DNA of 64,000 nucleotides from Paenibacillus graminis (GTDB taxonomy: Bacteria; Bacillota; Bacilli; Paenibacillales; Paenibacillaceae), in contig NZ_CP009287.1 of NCBI RefSeq assembly GCF_000758705.1, positions 6,510,001-6,574,000 on the forward strand, written 5' to 3'. The notes under the pieces are model-generated. The model did no database searches. It had not been told where the DNA came from and saw only the letters and a list, made by a program, of their open reading frames with translations. Below, one piece after another: positions 27,274 through 37,156 of the stretch; position 1 is the stretch's first letter; each line of letters starts with the position of its first letter. A program made the translations under genes and the position numbers.

Positions 27274-27475
27274 TAGGGAGAGACTGCCTCACAGGAGGGC
27301 AGCGCCGAAGGAGTAAGCCCGGGAGGGTGAATCTCTCAGGCAAAAGGACCTTTGCCGGACGCATCTCTGGAGAGCTATCCGGACCTGCCTGGCAGCGTCA
27401 CGGATCACCAACGGGGAAACCTGCTCGCTGGATAGCAGGGTAACTCTCAGGTACAAAGGACAGAGCGAAGGACTT
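27274..27475 (+). ncRNA. Tandem glycine riboswitch upstream of gcvT
   Basis: Two consecutive glycine aptamers. The first (about 27276-27374) has GGGAGAG, GCCGAAGGAGTAAGCC, CTCTCAGGCAAAAGGACC and a closing CTCTGGAGAG. The second (about 27377-27474) has the shorter CACGGATCACCAACGGGGAAA, TAACTCTCAGGTACAAAGGACAGAG and GCGAAGG. The arrangement and the downstream gcv genes match the known glycine riboswitch class, which turns on glycine cleavage when glycine is abundant. Confidence 0.92.
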
Positions 27476-27516
27476 ATATGCGGGTTGTGCATATTTGTCT
27501 TTCGCCTGTCCTTTTT
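27458..27516 (+). terminator. Riboswitch expression-platform terminator
   Basis: GGACAG-GCGAA-GAC at the 3' edge of aptamer 2 pairs with GTC-TTCGC-TGTCC, followed by TTTTT, with an inner ATATGC/GCATAT hairpin. Because its 5' arm is part of the second aptamer, glycine binding should disfavour it (ON switch). Confidence 0.85.
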
Positions 27517-27545
27517 CGCGTGTAATCAGACAAGGGAGTGAGCAG

Positions 27546-28670
27546 ATGGAAGCTTTGAAAAGAACGCCTTTTTATGATCTCTACTCCGCCTATGCGGAGT
27601 CCAGATGTATTGATTTCGGCGGCTGGGAGCTGCCGGTGCAGTTCACGGGAATCGTAAAGGAGCATGAGGCCGTCCGCCAGCAGGCCGGACTGTTCGATGT
27701 ATCGCATATGGGTGAATTCATGGTCAGCGGCAGCGGTTCGGAAGCCTTCCTGCAGCAGATGACCACGAACGATGTCAGCCGTCTTCAGGATGGCGGTGCT
27801 CAATACACGCTGATGCTCTACCCGACCGGCGGAGTTGTTGATGATCTCCTGGTCTACCACCTCGGGGAAGAGCGTTACATGCTGGTCGTCAACGCCTCCA
27901 ATATCGACAAGGATTTTGAGTGGCTGCAGGAGCATCTTACAGATGAATTCAGCGGAGTGACGCTGAAAAATGTCTCGGATGAGACACTGCTGCTCGCACT
28001 GCAGGGACCACTTGCCGAGACGATCCTGGCCGAAGTGACCTCAGCCCCTCTCGCTGAGCTTGCCCCCTTCCACTTCATCGAACGCGCTGTAGTCTGCGGT
28101 GTAGAGGTCCTGCTCTCCCGTACCGGATATACCGGGGAAGACGGATTCGAGCTGTACGCCCCGGTGGACACAGCGGCTGCGCTGTGGAACGGCCTGCTTG
28201 CCGCAGGTGCCCCGTACGGCTTGACCCCCGCCGGGCTTGGCGCACGCGATACGCTGCGTTTCGAAGCAAAGCTGCCGCTGTACGGCCAGGAGCTGTCGGC
28301 GGATATTACGCCGCTGGAAGCCGGAGTCCAGTTCTTCGTGAAGTTGGACAAAGCCGGTTTCATCGGCAGAGACGCGCTGCTGAAGCAAAAGGAATCCGGA
28401 CTGCCCCGCCGCCTCGTGGGCCTCGAAATGATTGACCGCGGCATTCCGCGCTCTCATTATCCGGTCTATGCGGGTGGAGTCAAGATCGGGGAGGTCACCA
28501 CAGGCACACAGTCCCCGACACTGAAACGCAATTTGGGCCTTGCCCTATTGGATGCTGCCTATACAGAAATTGGAACAGAGGTTTATGTGGAGATCCGCGG
28601 CAAGCAGCTTAAGGCGGCCGTGGTCAAAGCGCCATTTTATAAAAAGAGCCAAGGAGTGAAGCCGCAATGA
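27546..28670 (+). CDS. gcvT: Glycine cleavage system aminomethyltransferase (T protein)
   Basis: Transfers the methylene group from aminomethyl-lipoyl-H protein to tetrahydrofolate, releasing ammonia. Length is 374 residues from ATG 27546, which sits 6 nt after AAGGGAG. An in-frame upstream start at 27495 would fall inside the terminator hairpin and is rejected. Landmarks are the N-terminal [32 protein letters not shown] region, [25 protein letters not shown] and [12 protein letters not shown]. Its stop overlaps the gcvPA start by 4 bp. It is controlled by the upstream glycine riboswitch. Confidence 0.96.
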   Translation: MEALKRTPFYDLYSAYAESRCIDFGGWELPVQFTGIVKEHEAVRQQAGLFDVSHMGEFMVSGSGSEAFLQQMTTNDVSRLQDGGAQYTLMLYPTGGVVDDLLVYHLGEERYMLVVNASNIDKDFEWLQEHLTDEFSGVTLKNVSDETLLLALQGPLAETILAEVTSAPLAELAPFHFIERAVVCGVEVLLSRTGYTGEDGFELYAPVDTAAALWNGLLAAGAPYGLTPAGLGARDTLRFEAKLPLYGQELSADITPLEAGVQFFVKLDKAGFIGRDALLKQKESGLPRRLVGLEMIDRGIPRSHYPVYAGGVKIGEVTTGTQSPTLKRNLGLALLDAAYTEIGTEVYVEIRGKQLKAAVVKAPFYKKSQGVKPQ

Positions 28671-30019
28671 AGCACCGTTATCTGCCGATGACCGAACAAG
28701 ACCGCAAGGAGATGATGGAAGCTGTCGGGATTCAGTCCGTGGAGAAGCTGTTCGCCGATATCCCGCAGTCCGTCCGCTATCAGGGAACGATGCCGATGTC
28801 AGAGGCACTGGATGAATACGCATTGCTGCGCCATATGAAAGAGCTGTCCGACCGCAATGCCAGCTTCGACACCCACGCCAGCTTCCTCGGCGCAGGGCTG
28901 TATGACCACCATATCCCCGTGGTCATTAATCATGTCATTTCCCGCTCGGAATTCTATACGGCATACACGCCTTACCAGCCGGAGATCAGCCAGGGAGAGC
29001 TGCAGGCAATCTTCGAATTTCAGTCCTATATCTGTGAGCTGACCGGCATGAAGGTCGCCAATGCCAGTATGTACGATGGCGCGACCGCCTTCGCGGAAGC
29101 CGCGGTGCTTGCAGCCGGAGCGACGAAACGCAAAAAACTGGTCGTTTCCCGGACGGTACATCCGGAAGCACGCCAGGTGCTGCGCACCTCTGCGGGTGCA
29201 TGGGGCCTGGATGTTATAGAAATAGACTACAAAGACGGCGTAACAGATCAGGCGAAGCTCGCCGCCGCGATTGACGGCGACACGGCTGCCGTGCTGGTGC
29301 AGTCGCCGAACTTCTTCGGCGCTGTAGAAGACCTGGGCGCCATTGAGCCGCTGATCCATGCCTTCAAAGGCCTGCTCGTGGTCAGCGCCAACCCGCTGGC
29401 TCTCGGCATCCTCGAAACGCCGGGCAAGCTTGGCGCTGACATCGTAGTCGGCGATGCCCAACCGCTCGGCATTCCGGCTTCACTCGGCGGACCAACCTGC
29501 GGCTTCTTTGCCGTAGCCGAGCCGCTCATGCGCCGTATGCCGGGCCGGATTGTCGGCCAGACTGTTGACCGCAACGGCAAGCGCGGCTTCGTGCTTACGC
29601 TTCAGGCCCGCGAGCAGCATATCCGCCGTGAGAAAGCCACTTCGAACATCTGCTCCAACCAGGCGCTGCTGGCACTGTGCGCTTCCGTATATCTGTCCGT
29701 CATGGGCAAAGAGGGCATGCGTGAGGTTGGAGAGCTGAATATCCGCAAGAGCCATTACGCAGCCGGCAAGCTCGGGGAACTGGCCGGTGCCGCCCTGGCG
29801 TTCACCGCACCGTTCTTCAATGAATTTGTCCTGAAGCTGCCGGAAGGCGCAAGCGTCAGCGAGATCAATGCCAAGCTGCTGAAGCAGGGCTACCTCGGCG
29901 GCTATGATCTGGGCCGGGATTATCCCGAGCTGGCCGGACATATGCTGGTTGCCGTGACCGAGAAACGAAGCAAAACGGAAATTGACCAATTTAGAGGCGC
30001 ACTGGAGGGATGTATATGA
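28667..30019 (+). CDS. gcvPA: Glycine dehydrogenase (decarboxylating) subunit 1
   Basis: One half of the split P protein that decarboxylates glycine with PLP. Length is 450 residues, normal for the Gram-positive two-subunit form. Visible landmarks are [14 protein letters not shown] at the N-terminus, [33 protein letters not shown] and [11 protein letters not shown]. The start codon overlaps the gcvT stop and its own stop overlaps the gcvPB start, so the three genes are translationally coupled. Confidence 0.96.
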   Translation: MKHRYLPMTEQDRKEMMEAVGIQSVEKLFADIPQSVRYQGTMPMSEALDEYALLRHMKELSDRNASFDTHASFLGAGLYDHHIPVVINHVISRSEFYTAYTPYQPEISQGELQAIFEFQSYICELTGMKVANASMYDGATAFAEAAVLAAGATKRKKLVVSRTVHPEARQVLRTSAGAWGLDVIEIDYKDGVTDQAKLAAAIDGDTAAVLVQSPNFFGAVEDLGAIEPLIHAFKGLLVVSANPLALGILETPGKLGADIVVGDAQPLGIPASLGGPTCGFFAVAEPLMRRMPGRIVGQTVDRNGKRGFVLTLQAREQHIRREKATSNICSNQALLALCASVYLSVMGKEGMREVGELNIRKSHYAAGKLGELAGAALAFTAPFFNEFVLKLPEGASVSEINAKLLKQGYLGGYDLGRDYPELAGHMLVAVTEKRSKTEIDQFRGALEGCI

Positions 30020-31476
30020 AACCGGAACAAAGTCTGATCTTCGAGCTAAGCCGTCCCGGCCGCTCGGCCTATTCCCTGCCGCAGTGCGATGTTCCGCAGG
30101 AAGAAAGCATCGATACGCTGATTCCGGCAGGATTGCTGCGCAGCGAGCCGGTAGTCTTGCCTGAGGTATCGGAAGTGGATGTAATCCGCCACTATACCGC
30201 GCTTTCCCGCCGCAACTTCGGCGTCGACAACGGCTTTTATCCGCTCGGCTCCTGCACGATGAAATACAATCCGAAGATTAATGAAGATGTTGCCCGCTTC
30301 CCCGGCCTGGCCAAGATTCACCCGTACCAGCCGGAAGAGAGCATCCAGGGTGCACTCGAACTGATGCATACTCTGCAAAAGGATTTGGCTGCCCTGACCG
30401 GCATGGATGCCGTGTCCCTGCAGCCAGCCGCCGGGGCCCATGGTGAATGGACCGGGCTAATGATGATCCGGGCCTACCATGAGAGCCGCGGTGAAACCCG
30501 CTCCAAGGTCATCGTGCCCGATTCCTCGCACGGCACGAACCCTGCCAGCGCCTCTGCGGCCGGACTGGAGACGGTAACGATCCCTTCCAACGATAAAGGG
30601 ATGGTTGATCTGGCGGCTCTGAAAGCAGCTGTCGGCAGCGACACGGCTGCCCTGATGCTGACCAACCCGAGCACCCTCGGATTGTTCGAGACGCAAATCG
30701 TGGAGATCGCCCGGATTGTACACGAAGCCGGAGGCCTGCTCTATTACGATGGAGCGAACTCCAATGCAATCATGGGCATTACCCGCCCCGGCGACATGGG
30801 CTTTGACGTCGTGCATTTGAATCTGCATAAAACCATGAGCACCCCGCACGGCGGCGGCGGTCCGGGTGCCGGACCGGTAGGTGTAAAAGCGAAGCTTATT
30901 CCGTTCCTGCCACAGCCGACGGTGGTCCAAAACGAAGACAGCAGCTACTCGCTGAACTACGGCGGCCCGGAATCCATCGGCCGCGTCAAAGCCTTTTACG
31001 GCAATTTCGGCATCCTGGTCCGTGCCTACGCTTATATCCGCACCTATGGGCCGGATGGACTGCGCGAGGTGTCCGAGAACGCTGTGCTGAACGCCAATTA
31101 TATGATGCACCGGCTCGCACCGTATTTTGAAATCCCGTATCCGGGGATCTGCAAGCATGAATTTGTCATGTCCGGCAGAAACCTTAAGCAGTACGGTGTG
31201 CGCACACTGGATGTCGCCAAAAGGCTGCTGGACTTCGGCTACCACCCGCCAACCGTGTACTTCCCGCTAACGGTAGAAGAGTGCATGATGATCGAGCCTA
31301 CCGAAACCGAAAGCAAAGAAACGCTTGACGGCTTCATTGAAACGATGATTCAGATCGTGAAGGAAGCCCGGGAAACACCGGAAATCGTCATTAATGCCCC
31401 GCATACGACGGAGATCAGCCGTCTCGACGAGACCCAGGCAGCACGCAAGCCGGTGCTGAACTGCTCCTGCGGCTAA
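30016..31476 (+). CDS. gcvPB: Glycine dehydrogenase (decarboxylating) subunit 2
   Basis: The PLP-binding half of the split P protein. The product is 486 residues from ATG 30016, 7 nt after GGAGGG and overlapping the gcvPA stop as ATGA; ATG 30010 is too close to the ribosome binding site. The PLP lysine is in [18 protein letters not shown] (about residue 275), with [10 protein letters not shown] and HGTNPASA as further family motifs. A strong terminator follows at 31551, ending the gcv operon. Confidence 0.96.
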   Translation: MKPEQSLIFELSRPGRSAYSLPQCDVPQEESIDTLIPAGLLRSEPVVLPEVSEVDVIRHYTALSRRNFGVDNGFYPLGSCTMKYNPKINEDVARFPGLAKIHPYQPEESIQGALELMHTLQKDLAALTGMDAVSLQPAAGAHGEWTGLMMIRAYHESRGETRSKVIVPDSSHGTNPASASAAGLETVTIPSNDKGMVDLAALKAAVGSDTAALMLTNPSTLGLFETQIVEIARIVHEAGGLLYYDGANSNAIMGITRPGDMGFDVVHLNLHKTMSTPHGGGGPGAGPVGVKAKLIPFLPQPTVVQNEDSSYSLNYGGPESIGRVKAFYGNFGILVRAYAYIRTYGPDGLREVSENAVLNANYMMHRLAPYFEIPYPGICKHEFVMSGRNLKQYGVRTLDVAKRLLDFGYHPPTVYFPLTVEECMMIEPTETESKETLDGFIETMIQIVKEARETPEIVINAPHTTEISRLDETQAARKPVLNCSCG

Positions 31477-31550
31477 GCTTCCGGGATTACAATCAGCAAC
31501 GCAGATACGTCTTCCTTCCGTAAGAAACGTACCGCAGCAACACTTACAGC

Positions 31551-31597
31551 GGCTAATCCCAAAGTCATTCCCGACTTTTTGCGGATTAGCCTTTTTT
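31551..31597 (+). terminator. Terminator of the gcvT-gcvPA-gcvPB operon
   Basis: GGCTAATCC pairs perfectly with GGATTAGCC, with an inner AAGTC/GACTT stem, followed by six T residues. Confidence 0.88.
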
Positions 31598-31600
31598 CGT

Positions 31601-32404
31601 TTACAATAGCTTCTTGGCAAATTGGGAACGGTCACTTACATTCATTTTAATATAAATGCTCTTCACGACATTGCGTACGGAGCCCTCGCTGATGCCCAGC
31701 GTGTTGGAGATATGCAGCGCGCTTTTGTCGGAGAGCCACAGTGAAGCGACCTCCTTCTCTCTCCCGGTCAGCTTGTATTTGTCCAGCACCTTTCCCCGTC
31801 TGAATTGCTGCAGACCCGCATTGTTAGCCATTCGTTTATATGCTACATTCTCCGCTAACTGCTGTACGAAAGGAATCGCAAATTCAATATGCTGGCCCGC
31901 ATCAAAAGAAATATCCACATACCCCTGCGTGCCGCCGTCCAGAATGAGCGGTGCACAGACACAATTCCAGCTCTGGAACACAGCGTCCGTATGCTCCTTT
32001 CCCCGCACCACTCCTATGCGGTTCATCTCCATAGCCAGCGAAACTGCATTCAAGCCCGAATACCGCTTGGAGAGATTAACGCCTTCTCTCAGCCCGGCAC
32101 AGTCCATATTCTCCTGAAGACTCCCCGAAGAGCAGATCAGGTCGAGAATCTTCCCTTCTTCATCAGTCAGAAACACCACATAAGGAATCGGAATGAACCG
32201 GCTGATGTCCACCATCTCGGCTCTCATGGATGCCACCATGGCCGCACTATAGATCGCTTTGCTTTCTTTTACAGAGGGAACCTGTAAGGACTGGAGCGGA
32301 CTATGTAGATCTGAAGCATTCGTTTGACGAAAGTATGCCGCTTGAGCTGCTGGAAGGTCCTCCACCGAACACCACATTTTCATCCCGGAATTGAAGGTTG
32401 TCAA
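31601..32404 (-). CDS. GAF-like sensor domain plus LuxR-type HTH transcriptional regulator
   Basis: A 267-residue protein. Residues about 60-195 resemble the GAF-like N-terminal domain of AcoR/sigma-54-activator and related one-component regulators (IPYVVFLTDEEGKILDLICS, then WNCVCAPLILDGGTQGYVDIS). Residues 205-267 are a LuxR-type HTH (KLTGREKEVASLWLSDKSALHISNTLGISEGSVRNVVKSIY is the core region). There is no receiver domain. The start is TTG 32404, 8 nt after AAGGAGG. It is transcribed in the same direction as the RND pump but a 34-bp palindrome intervenes. It may control the adjacent efflux genes; the ligand is unknown. Confidence 0.78.
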   Translation of the reverse strand: MTTFNSGMKMWCSVEDLPAAQAAYFRQTNASDLHSPLQSLQVPSVKESKAIYSAAMVASMRAEMVDISRFIPIPYVVFLTDEEGKILDLICSSGSLQENMDCAGLREGVNLSKRYSGLNAVSLAMEMNRIGVVRGKEHTDAVFQSWNCVCAPLILDGGTQGYVDISFDAGQHIEFAIPFVQQLAENVAYKRMANNAGLQQFRRGKVLDKYKLTGREKEVASLWLSDKSALHISNTLGISEGSVRNVVKSIYIKMNVSDRSQFAKKLL

Positions 32405-32618
32405 TACAAACGCCTCCTTTTTCTTTTATTAATCCGGCACCCTTGTGATCAAATTCACTACTTATAATTCATCTGCGTTGGTTACAACTATTCCCTTATC
32501 TCTACAACTCACAAATTGTAACCTTCTATACTATTAAATATATCATAGGATATTTATTGGACAATGAACAGTGGGCTAATCTTACGAATAAGAGTTGAAA
32601 AAATATCTTTTATTGGAA
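32405..32618. other. Upstream region of the GAF-LuxR regulator
   Basis: An inverted repeat GGTTACAA/TTGTAACC (near 32479-32525) with about 30 bp between arms lies about 75-120 bp upstream of the start. This spacing could suit an autoregulatory dimer site. No ORF is present. Confidence 0.35.
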
Positions 32619-32652
32619 TAAGAGCAGTGCGGAGATCTCCGCACTGCTCTTA
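32619..32652. terminator. Perfect 34-bp palindrome after the RND pump gene (probable terminator)
   Basis: TAAGAGCAGTGCGGAGA is followed directly by its exact reverse complement, giving two 17-bp arms with no unpaired spacer. It starts about 40 bp past the RND stop codon. Only a weak T-run is present on either strand, so termination is likely but other roles are possible. Confidence 0.6.
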
Positions 32653-32690
32653 TAGTAGGATGATTAAGTTAGCTCTGCCCCACGAACTGC

Positions 32691-35600
32691 TTATGCCGCA
32701 GCCGAAGTCTTCTCTTGTGTCCGTTCCTTAGCGGATTTACGGAAGTACAGCAGCTCATAGATGGCCGGTACAACCACCAGCGTCAGCAGTGTAGCTGCGG
32801 TCAAACCGCCGATAACTACAATTGCGAGGCTCTGGGAGACAATGCTGCCCTGCTCGGAATGCCCGAACAACAGCGGCAGCATGGCGCAGATGGTCGCGAT
32901 GGCCGTCATCAGTATCGGACGGAGCCGGGTTCCGGCGGCCTCGATAATCGACCCGCGTACGCTCATATGCTCTTCATTCTGTTTGATGCGGTCGATCAGC
33001 ACAATCGCATTGGTAACGACGATACCGATCAGCATCAAGGCTCCGAACAAGGCCGTGAAGTCGGGAGTTACACCGGAGATAATCAATGCTACCACGGCTC
33101 CAATGGCCGCAAGCGGCAAGGAGAACATAATGGCCAGCGGTGCGCGCAGTGTTTTGAAGGTCAGAACCATGATCAGATAGACGAGACCGATCGAGATGAG
33201 CGCTGTCATGCCGAGGTCATTGAAGTCTCCGGCTTGCTGTGCCGAGGCTCCGCCTGCAAATAATGTTACCCCTGCGGGCAGGGTAATGCTGTCCGTTTGT
33301 TTTTTGATATCTGCGCCAATGGCCGACACTTTCTTCGGATCGGCTTCGGCGGTAATGCGCACATAAGGCTTGCCGTCTTTATGGTAGAGCATGGCTGGCT
33401 GGTCGGTGACCTCAAGGGTAGCCAATGTTGAGAGCGGCTGAGGACCCCCGGCAGTCATAATCATGATCTTCTCCAGATCCTTCTGCTCCTTCGGCTGCAG
33501 CACAGGCTCCAATACCACTCTGGCAGGCGAGCCGTCCAGTTCTATTTGCCCCAACGGAACCGGATTCAGCATCGCCGCCAGCTGCATGGAAATTTCCTGC
33601 GCATTAGCTGCAGCCGGATTCACCCTGAATGCGAACACCGGCTTGGTATCCTCCATGTTGCTGGTGACCTTTTGTACTCCGTCTACTGTTTTCACTTTGG
33701 CAGCTACGGCTTGGGCCACTGAATTAATAGACTTCAGGTCATCTCCAACGATATCTACATATTCACTGGTCGAGCCGCCACCCATCATGCTGGACTCATT
33801 TGCAGTCAGTGTTGCACCCGCATAGGATTTCTGCATTCCGCGAACCTGGTCCAGGAATACCTGCGCATCGGCATCCTTTTTCATCATCACGGTGTAATCC
33901 ACCTGGGTCAGCGATGTCACACTCCCCCATTGTGCCGAGTCGGCGCTGTTGCCGGTCATCATAATCACGGTTTCGGCCTGCGGCTGTTTCATTAGTTCGG
34001 CTTCCAGCTGTTTGCCCTTCTCCAGCACTTCTTTTACCGGAACGTTATTGGGGTAAACCAGTTGCACGGTAACATTGCTGGCATCTGAAGCATCCAGCGC
34101 CCCCTTGGGCATGGTAACATAGGCGGCAACGGAGCCTACCAGCAGCACCAGACCCAGCGTCAGCGTAACCCACTTATGGCGCAGGTTCCATTCCAGAAAA
34201 TGGCCAAACCGTCTGGACGGCCCATGCTCCTTCAGGGAAGAGCTGCGCAGCAGCCAGGAGCTTAACAGCGGAACCACGGTCAGCGCCACTACCAGTGAAG
34301 TCAACAGCGAGTAAGTTACTGTCAGCGCAAACGGAAGCAGGAACGCCTGCAGGCTTCCATTCAGCAGACCCATCGGCAGGAATACAGCAACCGTAGCTAT
34401 AGTCGATGTAGTGATTGCCCTTGCGACCTCGCGGGTAGCACTGATAATCATGTGAACGGAGAAGGACTCCTTCTGCATTCTGCGGTGAATGTTCTCAATG
34501 ACGACAATGCTGTCATCGACCAGCCGCCCGACTGCGACGGCCACACCGCCAAGCGTTACAATATTCAAGGTAATGCCGGACACGTCCAACAAATAAAGTG
34601 TAACTGCCAGCGACAGCGGAATCGATACCGCAGTAATCAAGGTGGCGCGCACATTGCGCAGGAAGATAAGAATGACGATGGTTGCAAACAAAGCCCCGAG
34701 CAGCACTTCACGCATCATGCTGTTGACGGAGGTGACGACCATATCCGAAGTACTGAAGATGACGGCGACCTCCGCATTTTTGACCGACCGGGTCAGATCT
34801 TTCGCAACTTCACGCACCTTGTCGCCTACATCGACTGCATTGGCACTCGCTTCCTTCGTAATGACAGCGAACAACACATCCTTGCCGTTCGAACGGCTGA
34901 CGCTCTCCTGATCAGTCGCCGCTTCAACAGCAGCTATATTCTGCAAAGTAACACCGGGTGCGACCGGCAGCTTTTTCAGCGTATCCAAGCTGTCAATCGA
35001 GGAAACCACATTCACATTCCCCGTCTGTCCGCCAATGGTCTGCTCTCCGATCGAGGCAGATACGCTTCGACCCTGCAGCAGTCCCAGCACCTGGGCTGTT
35101 GCTACGCCCTTTGCAGCCATCGCCTGTGGATTAAGCTTCACGTTGACTTGCGGAGTTGTCTTCCCGTACAGGGCTACATTTGCGACTCCGTCGATTTTTT
35201 GCAGCTCGGGAATGATGGTCTCCTCGGCAAGCTTCAGATTGTCCTTGGTGATCCCTTCATCGAAGGCTATCGTGAGCTGTGAGATCGGAATCATCGAGGT
35301 GTTCAACTGCACGATGAACGGGTCCATGACCCCTTCGGGGAAATGCAGCGCGCCGACCGCCTTCTCCACCTCCTGTGCCGCATCCTTCATATTGGTTTTG
35401 CCGTCAAAATAAATATCCACCTTCGCATAGCCATCTCCGGAAGTGGACATTTGCTCGGTTTTGCCTTTCACAGCTGAAGTAGCCGCCTCAATCGGCTTCG
35501 TCACATTCGCCTCCATGGAGTGCGCATCCTGGCCCGGGCCGAGCACCGTAACGGTAACCTGAGGATTATCGGCCTCCGGCATAAACTCCATTGGCAGGGA

Positions 35601-35693
35601 GGTATAGCTAAGGACGCCCACGACAAGCGCCATGACAACCAGAAGTCCTACTGCCCCCTTGTTGCTGAATGACCACTTTGTTAACCATGTCAT
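32691..35693 (-). CDS. RND-family efflux transporter permease (SwrC/AcrB-like)
   Basis: A 1000-residue inner-membrane pump with the RND layout: helix 1 at 12-32, a large extracytoplasmic loop (about 35-320), helices 2-6 with GVAVAVGRLVDDSIVVIENI in TM4 carrying the proton-relay Asp pair, a second loop (about 540-810) and helices 8-12 ending in LVVVPAIYELLYF. In Gram-positives the closest well-known relative is SwrC, which confers surfactin tolerance. No membrane-fusion protein gene is adjacent. A 14-bp palindrome about 65 bp upstream may be an operator. It probably exports amphipathic compounds; the substrate is inferred. Confidence 0.88.
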   Translation of the reverse strand: MTWLTKWSFSNKGAVGLLVVMALVVGVLSYTSLPMEFMPEADNPQVTVTVLGPGQDAHSMEANVTKPIEAATSAVKGKTEQMSTSGDGYAKVDIYFDGKTNMKDAAQEVEKAVGALHFPEGVMDPFIVQLNTSMIPISQLTIAFDEGITKDNLKLAEETIIPELQKIDGVANVALYGKTTPQVNVKLNPQAMAAKGVATAQVLGLLQGRSVSASIGEQTIGGQTGNVNVVSSIDSLDTLKKLPVAPGVTLQNIAAVEAATDQESVSRSNGKDVLFAVITKEASANAVDVGDKVREVAKDLTRSVKNAEVAVIFSTSDMVVTSVNSMMREVLLGALFATIVILIFLRNVRATLITAVSIPLSLAVTLYLLDVSGITLNIVTLGGVAVAVGRLVDDSIVVIENIHRRMQKESFSVHMIISATREVARAITTSTIATVAVFLPMGLLNGSLQAFLLPFALTVTYSLLTSLVVALTVVPLLSSWLLRSSSLKEHGPSRRFGHFLEWNLRHKWVTLTLGLVLLVGSVAAYVTMPKGALDASDASNVTVQLVYPNNVPVKEVLEKGKQLEAELMKQPQAETVIMMTGNSADSAQWGSVTSLTQVDYTVMMKKDADAQVFLDQVRGMQKSYAGATLTANESSMMGGGSTSEYVDIVGDDLKSINSVAQAVAAKVKTVDGVQKVTSNMEDTKPVFAFRVNPAAANAQEISMQLAAMLNPVPLGQIELDGSPARVVLEPVLQPKEQKDLEKIMIMTAGGPQPLSTLATLEVTDQPAMLYHKDGKPYVRITAEADPKKVSAIGADIKKQTDSITLPAGVTLFAGGASAQQAGDFNDLGMTALISIGLVYLIMVLTFKTLRAPLAIMFSLPLAAIGAVVALIISGVTPDFTALFGALMLIGIVVTNAIVLIDRIKQNEEHMSVRGSIIEAAGTRLRPILMTAIATICAMLPLLFGHSEQGSIVSQSLAIVVIGGLTAATLLTLVVVPAIYELLYFRKSAKERTQEKTSAAA

Positions 35694-35756
35694 TTCTCTT
35701 TTCCCCTTTCATTCATCTAAAATAGGTTTTTGTATGTCTGATGCTTATGTATAGCT

Positions 35757-35770
35757 CACTTAGCTAAGTG
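35757..35770. promoter_or_regulatory. 14-bp palindrome in the RND pump promoter region
   Basis: CACTTAGCTAAGTG is a perfect palindrome. On the minus strand a TATACA hexamer follows it by 4 bp, so the palindrome would lie between -35 and -10 and could be a TetR/MarR-type repressor site. No such repressor gene is in the window. Confidence 0.45.
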
Positions 35771-35890
35771 TAGGGCCAGAAGGCTGTCTCCAAAACCGCC
35801 CGGCGATGGGTTTCACTCTCGGCCTACAGACCGGGGATTTCTCCGTCCTGAGACAGAGCAGTCTGGTGCAGCGTTAAATTTACACAGTAC

Positions 35891-35922
35891 AAAAAAGCCC
35901 TTCTTCCGTGGAAGAAGAGCTT
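35891..35922 (-). terminator. Terminator of the ABC transporter operon
   Basis: Minus strand AAGC-CTTCTTCC/GGAAGAAG-GCTT followed by TTTTTT, about 75 bp past the last permease stop codon. Confidence 0.85.
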
Positions 35923-35995
35923 AATAAGAAAGCCGAAGGGTTGTTCACTAAATAACCTTACTCCAGATAAAACACCTCACGCAGGGGCAGCAAGT

Positions 35996-37156
35996 CTAAG
36001 CGCTAATCCCCGCCTCATTCGGACGGAGAATGGCCGAGCCAATCGCCAGCAGAACCGCGGCCATAAGTCCCAGAACGGCAAAGGGCAGCCATAGCTCATT
36101 CCAGCCTCCACCGGCTGCAGCGATATCCACCGCTTGAATGGCCCATTTCTGCGGCACGAAGTTGGCCGCTTTTTGCATATAGTCCGGCATCACCGAGATC
36201 GGCCAGAAGCAGCCGCCCAGCATGCAGGTCGGCGTAAGAATAAGGGCATTCAGCATACCTGCGTTGCCCGGATTGCGGACCAGCCCCGCCACCGTGCTGG
36301 CAATCCCCATGGATACAAGCATAAAAGCTGCCAGGACAAGGAAGTACAGGTACATTGGAACCTCATAATCATAACGCAGCACCCATTTTCCGAGCGTCAG
36401 CACAACGGCAATCTGGAGGATGCCCACCATACAGCTGCCCAAAAAATTGCCCAGTGCAATTTCGTAAGAACGGACCGGGGCGCTGAACATCCGCATCATC
36501 GTCCGCCCCTTGCGGTCGTCCATAATCAGGGAGACGGTGCTTGTTACCAGCCCCATGAGGAACATGAGTGTCAGTCCTGTAATGACGCCAAGGGTTTCCC
36601 TGGGATACAGATCATAATCGGTACGCGTACTTCCGACATTATGCTGCTCCGCCTGCTTCAGAATCGCGCCAAGCTTAGCCTCTGCACCGCCGGCTCCCCC
36701 GTTAACCGCGTTAACGGTCCGGGCAGTTTCCAGCATTTCACCCGCAATGGTGTTCACTTTCATTTTGACCAAAATTGAGGTTTCTGACGCTCTAAGCTCA
36801 TATATGCTCAGCTCAGGCTGCTGTCCATGGGCAAGCCGGGCGGTATACTCCGCCGGAACTGATATTCCTGCAGCGCCTTCCTGCTGAATAACACCTTCTT
36901 TCAGTGCCGCTTCATCACTGCGGGCAACCAGCTTGTAATCGCCGGTATTCTCTAGTTCAGCAAGTAAATGCCGCCCCGCTGCGCCAGTGTCCATATTGCT
37001 GTACAATACAGTCGGCTTGTCGCCCTCCACCCCTCCGGTAACCGAAATAATAGCGGCGATGACAATACTCGGCAGCAAAATATACGTAATCATGCCTCTG
37101 CGGGACGCGATCGTCCGCTTGACCATATTCCAGGCAATCGCCAGTATCTTATTCAT
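35996..37156 (-). CDS. ABC-2 type transporter permease, LnrN/YfiN-like
   Basis: A 386-residue ABC-2 permease: one N-terminal helix (about 22-40), a 140-residue extracytoplasmic region, and a cluster of five helices from about 205 to 380 (VITGLTLMFLMGLV, MVGILQIAVVLTLG, YFLVLAAFMLVSMGIASTVAGL). The motif RNPGNAGMLNALILTPTCMLGGCFWPI is typical of the drug-exporter ABC-2 group. It overlaps its sister permease gene by 8 bp. Both permeases and the ATPase together resemble B. subtilis LnrLMN, which gives resistance to linearmycins. Confidence 0.82.
   Translation of the reverse strand: MNKILAIAWNMVKRTIASRRGMITYILLPSIVIAAIISVTGGVEGDKPTVLYSNMDTGAAGRHLLAELENTGDYKLVARSDEAALKEGVIQQEGAAGISVPAEYTARLAHGQQPELSIYELRASETSILVKMKVNTIAGEMLETARTVNAVNGGAGGAEAKLGAILKQAEQHNVGSTRTDYDLYPRETLGVITGLTLMFLMGLVTSTVSLIMDDRKGRTMMRMFSAPVRSYEIALGNFLGSCMVGILQIAVVLTLGKWVLRYDYEVPMYLYFLVLAAFMLVSMGIASTVAGLVRNPGNAGMLNALILTPTCMLGGCFWPISVMPDYMQKAANFVPQKWAIQAVDIAAAGGGWNELWLPFAVLGLMAAVLLAIGSAILRPNEAGISA

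Noticed and set aside
27495..27545. Upstream start for gcvT
   Set aside because: It falls within the riboswitch terminator; ATG 27546 has AAGGGAG at the right distance and the correct N-terminus.
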